Source of the DNA: Atopobiaceae bacterium
GTDB taxonomy: Bacteria > Actinomycetota > Coriobacteriia > Coriobacteriales > Atopobiaceae
Direction: 5' to 3'
Assembly: GCA_017545665.1 (NCBI GenBank)
Contig: JAFWKQ010000022.1
Location: 1-57,779, forward strand
DNA length: 57,779 nt
The translations under genes and the position numbers were made by a program. The notes below the pieces were generated by a model. The model did no database searches. It had not been told where the DNA came from and saw nothing but the letters and a program-made list of their open reading frames with translations. Shown here piece after piece: positions 16,765-25,319 of this stretch. The stretch's first letter is position 1, and the number at the start of each line of letters is the position of its first letter.

Positions 16765-16765
16765 G

Positions 16766-18241
16766 CTACATCGCCTCCCTACGCCTACCAAACGACCAGC
16801 GCGACTTTTGCTGCGAACGCTCGACGGCACGACGGGCTCCCGCACAGTCTGGCAATCTCCCCAACTCCTGCAGGAGCAATGCCAAGACCGACGCAGACGA
16901 TTCTGCAAAGCGCGATCCCAAATCCATGAGCTCGTCCATGCGACCCTCCGCCATGCAATCCGCCACCTCTGGCCCCCCATCGAGCACGCGCATGGGGCGT
17001 GCCGTCTCCAAACCAACGTCGGCGCGGTTTATGATTGGCTCTCCCTTTCCGTGCGATCCACAGCGATTCGCAAGCCGTACCATGCGTGTGCGCGCAACGC
17101 CGAGTCGCACCGCAAGAGCCGCCACCCTCGCCTGGGAAGCTGCCGAACCATGGCCCTGGTCAACGGTTATCACGAGCCTGTCGCAACGCTGAACCGCCTG
17201 CGCAACCGCATCCGTAAAGGTGGAGGAGGTATCCACCAAAACGAGATCGTGAGTGTGCGCGAGGGCATCCAGCAACTCCCTTACCTTTGGGTAGACGACC
17301 TCAGCCATCTCCGGGAGCTCGCAGGGTCCCCAAAGCGACGACCGCTCGCCCACGCGAACGCCCGCCCTAGTCACGTCGTCTGCGCTCAGCCCATCCGTCC
17401 CCATGACCTTTGCCAGATCCGCCGCACCCGAGATCCCAAAGCAGCTGTAGAGGTTGCCACAGGAGAGGTCCAAGTCGCACAGCGCAACACGCATGCCCCA
17501 CGCGCCCGCCACCGTTGCCATCATTGCCACGAGCGACGTCTTCCCAACGCCTCCCCTTCCCGAGACAAAGGCGACCACAGGGGCATCCCCATCACCTACC
17601 ATGCGGTTGGCATCGCCGCCTACCAACACGGGCTTCTCCGCCTCGATGGGAGGCTCGCTACCCACGAGCGCGTGCAGAGGCTCCTCCCCAAGGATGAGCG
17701 TATGGTTGTTATGGGCATCGGCGTCCGACGACAAGGTCCCAATTTGGCCGATGCGCGCCGAATGCCCAATAGAGTCTGTGTCCTTCGGTACCCCATCTCC
17801 CACAAGCGGAACCCGTACGAGTGACGACGCGCTGGGCATCGAGCCACCCAATACCATGGTGGGCACCTCATCAGCCGTAAAGGATGGTTCGTCCAAATCC
17901 GGCAACGCAGCATTTTGTAGGTCGGCGAGGTCTAAAACCGTGCGAACGCCCGCCTGCTGCGCACGTTGCCTGAGTCCCTGAGTCACTCCATACGTCGCCA
18001 TGGCCACATCCGCCGCCAGGCCATCGTGCACCACCGCTGCCGCTACGTTGAGTGCGGAAATAGGCCCATCCAGAGGACCCACCAGCACGCCCATCCCAAA
18101 CGGCGATTGCTGCACCCGTTCGCGCAAGTCCTGGGCAGACGAGGCAAAGCACAGAAGACCATTCGGATCCAGGTAGTTGAGGGCTTGTCTCATGCTCTGG
18201 GCAACATCGTCCTCGCACAAGCATATCCATACGTTCGCCAT
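16766..18241 (-). CDS. tadZ: Tad pilus localisation protein TadZ/CpaE
   Basis: A 491-residue protein: an N-terminal atypical receiver-like domain (about 1-110), a variable linker (110-215) and a ParA/MinD-type ATPase with a deviant Walker A, SGRGGVGKTS (227-236), and VALCDLDLSCGNLYSCF. TadZ places the pilus machine at the cell pole and starts its assembly. It is 30 bases downstream of the CpaB gene. Confidence 0.9.
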   Translation of the reverse strand: MANVWICLCEDDVAQSMRQALNYLDPNGLLCFASSAQDLRERVQQSPFGMGVLVGPLDGPISALNVAAAVVHDGLAADVAMATYGVTQGLRQRAQQAGVRTVLDLADLQNAALPDLDEPSFTADEVPTMVLGGSMPSASSLVRVPLVGDGVPKDTDSIGHSARIGQIGTLSSDADAHNNHTLILGEEPLHALVGSEPPIEAEKPVLVGGDANRMVGDGDAPVVAFVSGRGGVGKTSLVAMMATVAGAWGMRVALCDLDLSCGNLYSCFGISGAADLAKVMGTDGLSADDVTRAGVRVGERSSLWGPCELPEMAEVVYPKVRELLDALAHTHDLVLVDTSSTFTDAVAQAVQRCDRLVITVDQGHGSAASQARVAALAVRLGVARTRMVRLANRCGSHGKGEPIINRADVGLETARPMRVLDGGPEVADCMAEGRMDELMDLGSRFAESSASVLALLLQELGRLPDCAGARRAVERSQQKSRWSFGRRREAM

Positions 18242-18271
18242 TCTTGCTCCTTCCTTGGCAGGTACGCCTGC

Positions 18272-19000
18272 CTAACTGCGCGCGTGCGCCTCTGCACCGT
18301 CGCTCTTCTTTGCAGCCGCATCACCTTTGGGCTCAACCTCACTCGTACGCTCTTGCTTCTTTGGGAGCTCCTTCACGTCGTCGGCGGGAACCACCAGGCG
18401 CAAATCCCCCGTCGAACTGGAGGCCAGCACCGCCGACAAATCGCCAGACGGAACCGCGATGGTTATGGTTCCGTGGCTCAGCGAAGAACCCGCGGTTGGA
18501 ACGGCCAGCACGATGGCGCTACTGCCAAGGGGCTCTGCCGATCCGTCCATTGCCCTATAGGCAACCACGCGCGAGCCCACCGCAACGGCGGCCGATATGC
18601 CGAGCTTTTCGGTAATGGGAATAGATACGGCCACATGACCGGCCGGTATATCTTCAATGAGCGAGAGATTCCTGAAATTGAGCTCCACCAATGGAGCGTT
18701 TGCCGCAACGGGCACGCTCACCTCTTTGCCAACCACGTCGTCTACGCTCAGTAGCGCACCCTCCGGCGCCAGCGACGAGATCCAATCCCGCGCTTCCACA
18801 TCCGATGCCGAAATGGTCTCGCCTGGCTCTATCGATCGGTTTGCAACCACAAGTGATACAACGTCACCGCCATAGCGCTGCAGCGTTTGGGTTCGCTCGC
18901 GCTGAGCCTCTGCTTCCACATGCTGCGCATACAACGCACAAACAATCACTGCCAGCACGGCACAGGTCACCGACACCACCACACGCATTCGCTTAGTCAC
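18272..19000 (-). CDS. cpaB: CpaB/RcpC-like SAF-domain pilus protein
   Basis: A 242-residue protein starting at GTG 19000 behind GGAGGTGGTCCT. It has an N-terminal membrane helix (VVVSVTCAVLAVIVCALYA), then a SAF domain (VVANRSIEPGETISASDVEA; GKEVSVPVAANAPL) and a second domain similar to the RcpC C-terminus (GHVAVSIPITEKLGISAAVA). The C-terminus is Lys/Glu-rich. First gene of the Tad operon as read here. In diderms CpaB works near the secretin; here there is no secretin, so it probably helps cross the thick wall. Confidence 0.85.
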   Translation of the reverse strand: MTKRMRVVVSVTCAVLAVIVCALYAQHVEAEAQRERTQTLQRYGGDVVSLVVANRSIEPGETISASDVEARDWISSLAPEGALLSVDDVVGKEVSVPVAANAPLVELNFRNLSLIEDIPAGHVAVSIPITEKLGISAAVAVGSRVVAYRAMDGSAEPLGSSAIVLAVPTAGSSLSHGTITIAVPSGDLSAVLASSSTGDLRLVVPADDVKELPKKQERTSEVEPKGDAAAKKSDGAEAHARS

Positions 19001-19370
19001 AGGACCACCTCCACCTCATTGGTTGCTTGTGTCTATTGTGCGAGCGGAAGAAGGTGGACGGCTACGTGTTTATGAGGCCATCTCGCAGCCATTGCTCGCA
19101 TAATGCGCGTCTTTTTCCCGAAAACACGCATATGCGCAGGTGCGGATGGTCGGCTTTTTTTGCACTCGGGCTGCGCCAAAATGCATTCGGCCCAAAATAG
19201 GCCCCGTTTTGGGTCCTTTTGCAACTTTTATGCACAGCGATGCGAATTTTGCAAAAAATTTGTCAAATGGCGAAAGGACAAAAAGTCGAAAAGTCAGAGC
19301 CCCGTTTGTAGAAAACCACCTTCTGGCATTTCGCCGGACGTTGCTTTTCGCATTCTTGCGCCTGCATCCT

Positions 19371-19430
19371 GCCCGCACGCGGCTCCGCGCTCGCTTCGCT
19401 CGCTCACTGCGTGAGTCGCCGCTTGCGGGT
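19371..19430. repeat. Palindromic element A1 (34-nt conserved loop, short stem)
   Basis: 12-bp stem (CCCGCACGCGGC / GCCGCTTGCGGG, one mismatch) closing a 34-nt loop that begins TCCGCGCTCGCTTCGCTCGC and ends GCGTGAGTC. The outer flanks do not pair, so it is a short-armed member of the family. Confidence 0.8.
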
Positions 19431-19439
19431 CGCGCCCCG

Positions 19440-19545
19440 TTCACGCCACGCCCACGCGCCCTGCCCGCACGCGGCTCCGCGCTCGCTTCGCCCGCTCACT
19501 GCGTGAGTCGCCGCCTGCAGGCAGGGCGCGTGTTCATGGCGTGAA
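19440..19545. repeat. Palindromic element A2 (36-nt arms, 34-nt conserved loop)
   Basis: Arms 19440-19475 and 19510-19545 match at 31 of 36 positions (outer TTCACGCCA...TGGCGTGAA). The 34-nt loop is nearly identical to those of elements A1 and H. It sits in tandem with A1 and between divergent genes, so it is not at a gene end. Confidence 0.85.
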
Positions 19546-19661
19546 AACGCATCCTTGATTTATCGTTGGCGCTTTCGCTGCCAAGCAACCGCGCAACCGC
19601 TTTCCTGTACGATATCCCACGCATCAGCAAGAAGCTCACCGTCTCTGAAGGGAGCATTCAC

Positions 19662-20648
19662 ATGAGACCCTATGTGGGAACGCCAACAGACTATTCGAAC
19701 AAGAGAAGCTGGCTCTCGTGTCCAAAGGACCCTTCCAAGCGGGTTGACCTTGTCTTTCTCTATCCATCGAGCTGCCATGATCCCAAGGCTGGAATTATCT
19801 GCTCGGTGCACAACAGGAGCATGCGAGGAGGTGCCAAACGCAATTTCTCGCAGCAGGCAACGGTGTTCGAGCCAGTCGCCAACATGTACGCACCGTATTG
19901 GCGACAGGTAAACGGCATGAAGCTCTCGCAGATGAGCTTCGAGGAGGTGGACGAGGCAGAGTGGGCAGAGCCGAGGACGGACGTCTACGCCGCGCTAGAC
20001 TACTACTTCGAGCATCTGAACCAGGGCCGCCCCTACTTCCTTGCAGGGCACTCGCAGGGATCGCGACTGTGCCACATGGCTCTTTCGGAATATATGAAGG
20101 AACATCCCGACCGTTATGCAAACATGATAGCGGCCTACTGCATAGGCGACTCGCTCACAAGGCAGTATCTTGAGAAGAACCCCCACATTCGAGCAGCTCA
20201 GGGGCCAGACGACGTGGGTGTTGTGGTCTCGTGGAACACGGAGGGTCCCGCAAACAAGGGGCATGACTCCCTTGTGGTGGCGCCAGACGCCATTTCCATC
20301 AACCCGCTCAACTGGCGTACGGACAATACCCCCGCACCCGCAGAGCTCAACCTCGGGTCGTTCATGCCCCGCCTGCTGCTCCCCGGCATGCGCAAGCTTC
20401 CCGTAAACGCAGACGCCGTTATCGACCCCGAACGAGGTACCGTCATTGTCACGGAGCCAAGGCTCTCAAAGTGCACAATCACGGCAATTCCCGGATTCAA
20501 GCATCTCGAGACGGTATTTGGCCCAGCAAGCTACCATGGTTGCGACTACTCGTTCTTCTTCCTCAACATTCGTGAGAACGTCCGCACAAGGGCCGATGCT
20601 TGGTTTGCAAGGCAGGAGGAGCGTGGCACGTCTAGCCACGTGCTTTAG
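19662..20648 (+). CDS. DUF3089-family alpha/beta hydrolase
   Basis: A 328-residue protein. ATG 19662 is preferred over the longer frame because of GAAGGGAGC just upstream. It carries a serine-hydrolase elbow AGHSQGSRL with Ser131, an early Tyr-Pro segment (VDLVFLYPSSCHD) and AYCIGDSLTR, all typical of DUF3089, an alpha/beta-hydrolase family. There is no signal peptide. Substrate unknown; esters or lipid-like compounds are plausible. The gene ends 9 bases from convergent rsgA with no terminator between. Confidence 0.8.
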   Translation: MRPYVGTPTDYSNKRSWLSCPKDPSKRVDLVFLYPSSCHDPKAGIICSVHNRSMRGGAKRNFSQQATVFEPVANMYAPYWRQVNGMKLSQMSFEEVDEAEWAEPRTDVYAALDYYFEHLNQGRPYFLAGHSQGSRLCHMALSEYMKEHPDRYANMIAAYCIGDSLTRQYLEKNPHIRAAQGPDDVGVVVSWNTEGPANKGHDSLVVAPDAISINPLNWRTDNTPAPAELNLGSFMPRLLLPGMRKLPVNADAVIDPERGTVIVTEPRLSKCTITAIPGFKHLETVFGPASYHGCDYSFFFLNIRENVRTRADAWFARQEERGTSSHVL

Positions 20649-20657
20649 CTTATTCGC

Positions 20658-21788
20658 TCAAAGCACTATGTCGGGGTCGAGCGTAGTTGCGCTCTCCCTC
20701 ATCTCTGCAGCTAGAGACAAGTACACACCCAGGCGTTGGTCGTCCGACCCCGAACCAAAGCGCGCAAGGACCTCGCATCCTGGCTCGTGGGTATGTGTGC
20801 AGTTGCGAAAGCGGCATGACGCCGCGGCTTCCGCTATATCGGGAAACACCTTGGCCAGGCCGCGCTCGTGACCGACCATCTGCAACGTGCGCAGGCCAGG
20901 CTCGTCCACAATGATGCCCGCGCCAGGAATCGCCACCATGCGCCGCGTAACCGTGGTATGCCTGCCAACGCCATCGCTCTCGCGCACCGATCCCGTCTCG
21001 AGCGCCTCGCGTCCCAGCAAGGCATTGAGCAGCGTCGACTTGCCCGCGCCGGACGGCCCCAGCATGATCCCGATCTTGCCAGCGGGCACCAGCGAGCGCA
21101 CGTCCTCGACGCCAGACGTGGTGGCACCGTCCACGGCCGAGCAGACCACAGGGCAGCCTTCGCCCAAGACCTCGCGTACGCTTTCGCGCGCGGCGTGAAC
21201 CTCCTTCTCGCCCACCGAGTCGCACTTGGCAAGGACCACCGCAACGTCCGCACCACAGTCCGTTGCGACGACGGCAGAGCGCGCGATGCGGTTTACCGAG
21301 AGCCTGCCCTTCTCCAAAGCCTGCACCACAATTACTACGTCCACGTTGGCTGCCAGCGTTTGCTTTTCGCCACGCGATCCCCCGCGCCAACGCGCAATGT
21401 CGCTCTCGCGTGGAAGGATGGCCTCGATCAGTCCCATGTCGTGCCCATGCGGCGTGCGAACCGCCACCCAGTCACCCACTGCCACGCGTGAGAAGTCGCT
21501 CTTGGTAAGCTGGGCCGCGAACTCTGCACGAAACACCTCGTCAACGGTAAGCACGGCGGGAAACCCGCGATCCAGGCGCACCACACAGCCCAGCGCCAAC
21601 TCTTCCTCGGGCACAGCGGAACAATATGTGTTATACGCATCAACCTGCTCCTGCCTTGGACTTAGCTCGTCAAAGGTCGGTAGCTCGGTGAGCAACTCGA
21701 GCGCCGGCAGGTTAGACCTATCTCCTGCGACCTTCTTCTGCACCCTACGCCTCACATTGCGCCGTGTCCTACTGTTTCGCCTTGCCAT
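20658..21788 (-). CDS. rsgA: Ribosome small-subunit GTPase RsgA
   Basis: A 376-residue circularly permuted GTPase that checks late 30S assembly. It has an N-terminal basic tail and OB domain (RVAVGDWVAV), then the permuted G motifs: VLAKCD (G4, 187-190), GPSGAGKS (P-loop, 244-251), GRHTTVTRRM (G2), DEPG (G3), and a C-terminal zinc domain with Cys325, Cys330, a His of THTH and Cys338. The G4 motif usually reads NKxD; here the Asn is Ala. The N-terminal extension is longer than in B. subtilis or E. coli. Start ATG 21788 with GGAAGGAC upstream. Confidence 0.9.
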   Translation of the reverse strand: MARRNSRTRRNVRRRVQKKVAGDRSNLPALELLTELPTFDELSPRQEQVDAYNTYCSAVPEEELALGCVVRLDRGFPAVLTVDEVFRAEFAAQLTKSDFSRVAVGDWVAVRTPHGHDMGLIEAILPRESDIARWRGGSRGEKQTLAANVDVVIVVQALEKGRLSVNRIARSAVVATDCGADVAVVLAKCDSVGEKEVHAARESVREVLGEGCPVVCSAVDGATTSGVEDVRSLVPAGKIGIMLGPSGAGKSTLLNALLGREALETGSVRESDGVGRHTTVTRRMVAIPGAGIIVDEPGLRTLQMVGHERGLAKVFPDIAEAAASCRFRNCTHTHEPGCEVLARFGSGSDDQRLGVYLSLAAEMRESATTLDPDIVL

Positions 21789-21827
21789 ACATGTCCTTCC
21801 ACCTTAGTAGTCAAAGAATCGCAACTG

Positions 21828-21900
21828 GCCCCTCCGAGCCTTATGTACCAGCGATTTCTGAGCGAAGCGAAGTGAGCAGGTACATAAGGCTCGGAGGGGC
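21828..21900. repeat. Palindromic element B (22-bp perfect stem)
   Basis: Arms 21828-21849 and 21879-21900 (GCCCCTCCGAGCCTTATGTA... and complement) pair perfectly over 22 bp. The 29-nt loop contains GAGCGAAGCGAAGTGAGC, the reverse complement of the core shared with the other elements. It starts 10 bases past the ATPase stop, between co-directional genes, and no T-tract follows. Confidence 0.8.
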
Positions 21901-21910
21901 ACTCACACAG

Positions 21911-24613
21911 TTACGACTTGTTCTTCTCTACCGCCCTCATGATGGCCTTGTACAGCTCCATGATGGGGATGATAAGGATGGCAAGGCCAAGCGCCATGCC
22001 ATAGTGTCGGATGTCGAGCACGGTGAACTTGAACATGTTGGCCAGGAACGGAATCTCAATAACGAGGAAGGTAAGCAGGAACGCCACTAGGAAGGCGCCC
22101 CACAGCCACATGTTCTGGCCCTTGAGCGTGAAGATGGACTGACGACGGCTGCGCATGTTGAACGAATGGAACATCTCAACCATGGAGAGCGTGAGGAACG
22201 CCATGGTCATGCCCTCGTGCGCCATCTCGGGATTCGCCGTAAGCATGTTCACGAGCTGGCCAAAGTCCTGCACGCCATACTCCGCCACCGTTCCCAAATA
22301 GAAGCTTATGAGCGTAAGGAGCGCGATTACAATACCTTGCACCAGGCAGTCCATGCCCATGCCACCGGCAAATATTCCGTCACGGGAATCGCGCGGCGGA
22401 CGCTTCATGATGCCAGGCTCTGCCTCTTCCATGCTCATAGCAAGTGCCGGCAGGGAGTCGGTGATGAGGTTGATCCACAAGAGGTGCGCGGGCGCGAGGA
22501 TGGTAAAGCCGATTATGGATGCCACAAACACGGCGATGACCTCGGCAAGGTTGGAGGAAAGCAGGAACTGGATGCACTTGCGAATGTTGTCGTAGATCCT
22601 GCGGCCCTCTTCCACGGCGGCAACGATAGTGGCAAAGTTGTCGTCGGCAAGTACCATATCGGCCACGCTCTTGGTTACGTCGGTACCCGTAATGCCCATA
22701 CCAACGCCAATGTCAGCCTTCTTGATGGAGGGTGCGTCGTTTACGCCGTCGCCTGTCATGGCAACGATCTTGTCCTTCTTCTTCCAAGCGTCAACGATGC
22801 GGACCTTATGCTCCGGCTGCACACGCGCATACACGCCGTACTGCTCAATTTTCTGCGCAAGGTCCTCGTCGGAAATGCGATCCAAATCGGCGCCGGTGAT
22901 GGCCTGATCGCGACGCTCCACGATACCAAGCTCCTTGGCAATTGCCACGGCCGTGTCAATATGGTCGCCCGTGATCATAACCACGCGAATGCCAGCGGAA
23001 TGCGCCTCGGAAATGGCATCCTTGACCTCGGGACGAACCGGGTCAATCATGCCACAAAGGCCAACGTAGGTAAGGTCCTGCTCAAGGTATGCCGGATCAT
23101 AGCTCTCGGGCTCGTTGTCCCAGTAGCGACGAGCTGCCGCCATAACGCGCAACGCCTGGTCGGCCATGTCCTTGTTTTCCTTGAGGATCTCCGCGCGAAT
23201 CTCGTCGGTCATGGGCACGATGTCGTCTTTGCGCTTGACGTACTTGCAACGGCTCAGGATGACGTCGGGACCGCCCTTGGTGTGCTGGACGATCTTGCCG
23301 CTGCGCGAGCGAACGACCACGCTCATCATCTTGCGACCGGAGTCAAAGGGAGCCTCGCCGATGCGCGGACGGCTTGCCTCAAGGTCGCGTGTGGTAAAGC
23401 CCAGCTTTGCTGCGTCGGCAACGAGCGCCGCCTCGGTGGGCTCGCCCACGGCCTCCTGCGCCACGTCGTCCCACTTTGCATCGGAGCACAGCGCCATGGT
23501 GCGCACCAACGCATCCATGTCCTCGCCCTCGTGACGCACGACCGTCATCTTGTTCTGGGTAAGGGTGCCGGTCTTGTCGGAACAGATCAGCTGCGTGCAG
23601 CCGAGCGTCTCTACGGCAGTGAGCTTGCGGATAATGGCGTTGTGGCGGCTCATCTTGGTGACGCCAATGGAAAGGACGATGGTAACGACGGCCGCCAGGC
23701 CCTCGGGAATGGCCGCCACGGCAAGCGATACCGCAACCATAAAGGTGTCGAGCACGAGGCCAATGTTGCTGAAGAAGGAAAGACCTCCGTGCTTTATTAC
23801 GCCAATAAGAATAATGAAGGCAGATATTCCCACGACGAGGAAGGTGAGAATGCGGGAAAGCTCGGCCAGCTTTATTTGGAGCGGCGTCTGCTCGTCTTCG
23901 GCCTTGGCCAAGGCATCGGCGATCTTGCCCATCTCGGTGTTCATGCCGGTGCCCACGACGACGGCCTTGCCACGGCCATACACAACCACAGATCCCATGT
24001 AGCACATGTTCTTTCGGTCGCCCAGTGGAATGTCGTCCTCTCCCTGGGCAATGGAAAGCGTGTTGGCATGCTTCTCAACCGCCACGGACTCTCCCGTGAG
24101 GGCGGCCTCCTCAACCTTCATGCTGGCACATTCCAGAATGCGGCAGTCGGCGGGAACCGAGTCGCCCGCCTCGAGCACCACAACATCGCCCGGCACCAGC
24201 TCGGACGAGGGCACCGTAACCATGCGTCCGTCACGCAAGACCTTGCTCTGTGCGGCGGCCATCTCCTGCAGGGCCTCAAGCGCCTCCTCGGCCTTGCTCT
24301 CCTGAATGACGCCGAGCACCGAATTGAGTATTACGACGAACAGGATAATGCCCACGTCGGCAAAGCCATCCTTGCCGCCCTCATAGATGCCCACAGCTGC
24401 CGACACCACGGCCGCAACGAGCAGCATGATGATCATGGGGTCTGCCATCTGAGCAAAGAAGCGCTTCCACATAGGAGTCTTCTCGCCCTCATCGAGCTTG
24501 TTCGGGCCAACCTCCTGTAGGCGTTTTTGCGCCTCCGAAGCGGCTAGGCCAGCCTCTGGATCCGCGTGCTGCTCGTCGAGCACTGCCGACGAATCCAACA
24601 AATATGGTTGCAT
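21911..24613 (-). CDS. Calcium-type P-ATPase (PMCA/SERCA-like)
   Basis: A 900-residue P-type ATPase of subclass IIA/IIB, expected to export Ca2+ or Mn2+. It has an N-terminal cation-ATPase domain, LTGES in the actuator, AAIPEGL in helix M4, phosphorylated Asp346 in CSDKTGTLT, MITGDH and TGDGVNDAPSIKKADIGVGM in the P domain, and ten predicted helices. Start ATG 24613 with AGGAGGAGATGT. Ion selectivity cannot be read safely, but PEGL favours Ca2+/Mn2+ over Na+/K+. Single-gene unit upstream of rsgA, separated by element B. Confidence 0.9.
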   Translation of the reverse strand: MQPYLLDSSAVLDEQHADPEAGLAASEAQKRLQEVGPNKLDEGEKTPMWKRFFAQMADPMIIMLLVAAVVSAAVGIYEGGKDGFADVGIILFVVILNSVLGVIQESKAEEALEALQEMAAAQSKVLRDGRMVTVPSSELVPGDVVVLEAGDSVPADCRILECASMKVEEAALTGESVAVEKHANTLSIAQGEDDIPLGDRKNMCYMGSVVVYGRGKAVVVGTGMNTEMGKIADALAKAEDEQTPLQIKLAELSRILTFLVVGISAFIILIGVIKHGGLSFFSNIGLVLDTFMVAVSLAVAAIPEGLAAVVTIVLSIGVTKMSRHNAIIRKLTAVETLGCTQLICSDKTGTLTQNKMTVVRHEGEDMDALVRTMALCSDAKWDDVAQEAVGEPTEAALVADAAKLGFTTRDLEASRPRIGEAPFDSGRKMMSVVVRSRSGKIVQHTKGGPDVILSRCKYVKRKDDIVPMTDEIRAEILKENKDMADQALRVMAAARRYWDNEPESYDPAYLEQDLTYVGLCGMIDPVRPEVKDAISEAHSAGIRVVMITGDHIDTAVAIAKELGIVERRDQAITGADLDRISDEDLAQKIEQYGVYARVQPEHKVRIVDAWKKKDKIVAMTGDGVNDAPSIKKADIGVGMGITGTDVTKSVADMVLADDNFATIVAAVEEGRRIYDNIRKCIQFLLSSNLAEVIAVFVASIIGFTILAPAHLLWINLITDSLPALAMSMEEAEPGIMKRPPRDSRDGIFAGGMGMDCLVQGIVIALLTLISFYLGTVAEYGVQDFGQLVNMLTANPEMAHEGMTMAFLTLSMVEMFHSFNMRSRRQSIFTLKGQNMWLWGAFLVAFLLTFLVIEIPFLANMFKFTVLDIRHYGMALGLAILIIPIMELYKAIMRAVEKNKS

Positions 24614-24824
24614 ACATCTCCTCCTGGGTTACGCCCGACCACGCCGATTCCCGATCATAACTCCCCAGGAGGGGCAAGGGCTCACCAGCGCGGCTCGTTC
24701 CGGGCTTGGGAATAGAACAGAGCTATGATAACCGAAACGGGCGTTACTATGTACCTTGAGTAAGGTCCGGTGGGGATAAACGCGCACATTGGACTGCCTG
24801 TGCGTCACGGGAGGAGAGCATACG

Positions 24825-25109
24825 ATGAGAGCCACCGATCGCTTGCGCGAGCAAGCCTACCTCGACCTTGCAGACGCCATCACACAGCTGGGATATCCCG
24901 AGGAGTTTGCGCAGGTCCTCGCCTCGGAGCTGCGTTCCGAATCCGCGATGCGTCGCATGGCCTCCTACGTTCGAAACGCCCAGCCCCAGAGTCCTGAGCA
25001 GATTGCCGACGAGATGCTCACCATCGTGGAGCAGCGCAATCGCTGGGTGGAGAAGAAGATGAGCGAGCACGCGAACGCATCCATAACGGCCTTCTACAAC
25101 CGCAAATAG
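24825..25109 (+). CDS. Small conserved-looking helical protein of unknown function
   Basis: A 94-residue protein starting at ATG 24825 behind GGGAGGAGAG. All-helical and charged: YLDLADAITQLGYPEEFAQV, QSPEQIADEMLTIVEQRNRW. No membrane segment and no known motif. It stands alone between the P-ATPase and HtrA genes, with a possible terminator at 25194. Good ribosome site and codon pattern make it a credible gene. Confidence 0.65.
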   Translation: MRATDRLREQAYLDLADAITQLGYPEEFAQVLASELRSESAMRRMASYVRNAQPQSPEQIADEMLTIVEQRNRWVEKKMSEHANASITAFYNRK

Positions 25110-25193
25110 TCTCTGCAACCTCTTCGCAACCCCTTAAACAGCGCGTCCGCGGACGACGGTCGGTGCTGCCGGGTTTTTCGCCAGGTCTTGTCT

Positions 25194-25225
25194 CAACCCT
25201 TTTTTTAAGTTAACCAAAAGGGTTG
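25194..25225 (+). terminator. Possible terminator or operator upstream of the htrA gene
   Basis: Perfect 10-bp inverted repeat CAACCCTTTT / AAAAGGGTTG with a 12-nt AT-rich loop, 84 bases after the preceding gene and 95 before the HtrA start. The U-rich stem side could terminate transcription; equally it could be an operator. Confidence 0.45.
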
Positions 25226-25319
25226 TTTCACGTATGTGGAAGCAACCAGAACGGCTATACGGCACCTTCTTTGGCGGGTACATATTCCATAGCAAGGCAT
25301 TCAAGGAAAGGTGCTTACA

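Larger units (their letters stand above)
19001..19661. other. Divergent intergenic region with palindromes, no gene
   Basis: 660 bp between the Tad operon (minus) and a DUF3089 gene (plus). It contains an imperfect hairpin near 19189-19220 (GGCCCAAAA / TTTTGGGTCC) and two palindromic elements at 19371-19430 and 19440-19545, annotated separately. The small open frames in it have no ribosome sites or family resemblance. Promoters for both sides must be here, but no convincing -35/-10 pair was found. Confidence 0.6.

Noticed and set aside
22166..24520. 784-residue open frame on the plus strand
   Set aside because: It is the antisense shadow of the P-type ATPase; His/Gly-rich composition, no motif and no ribosome site.
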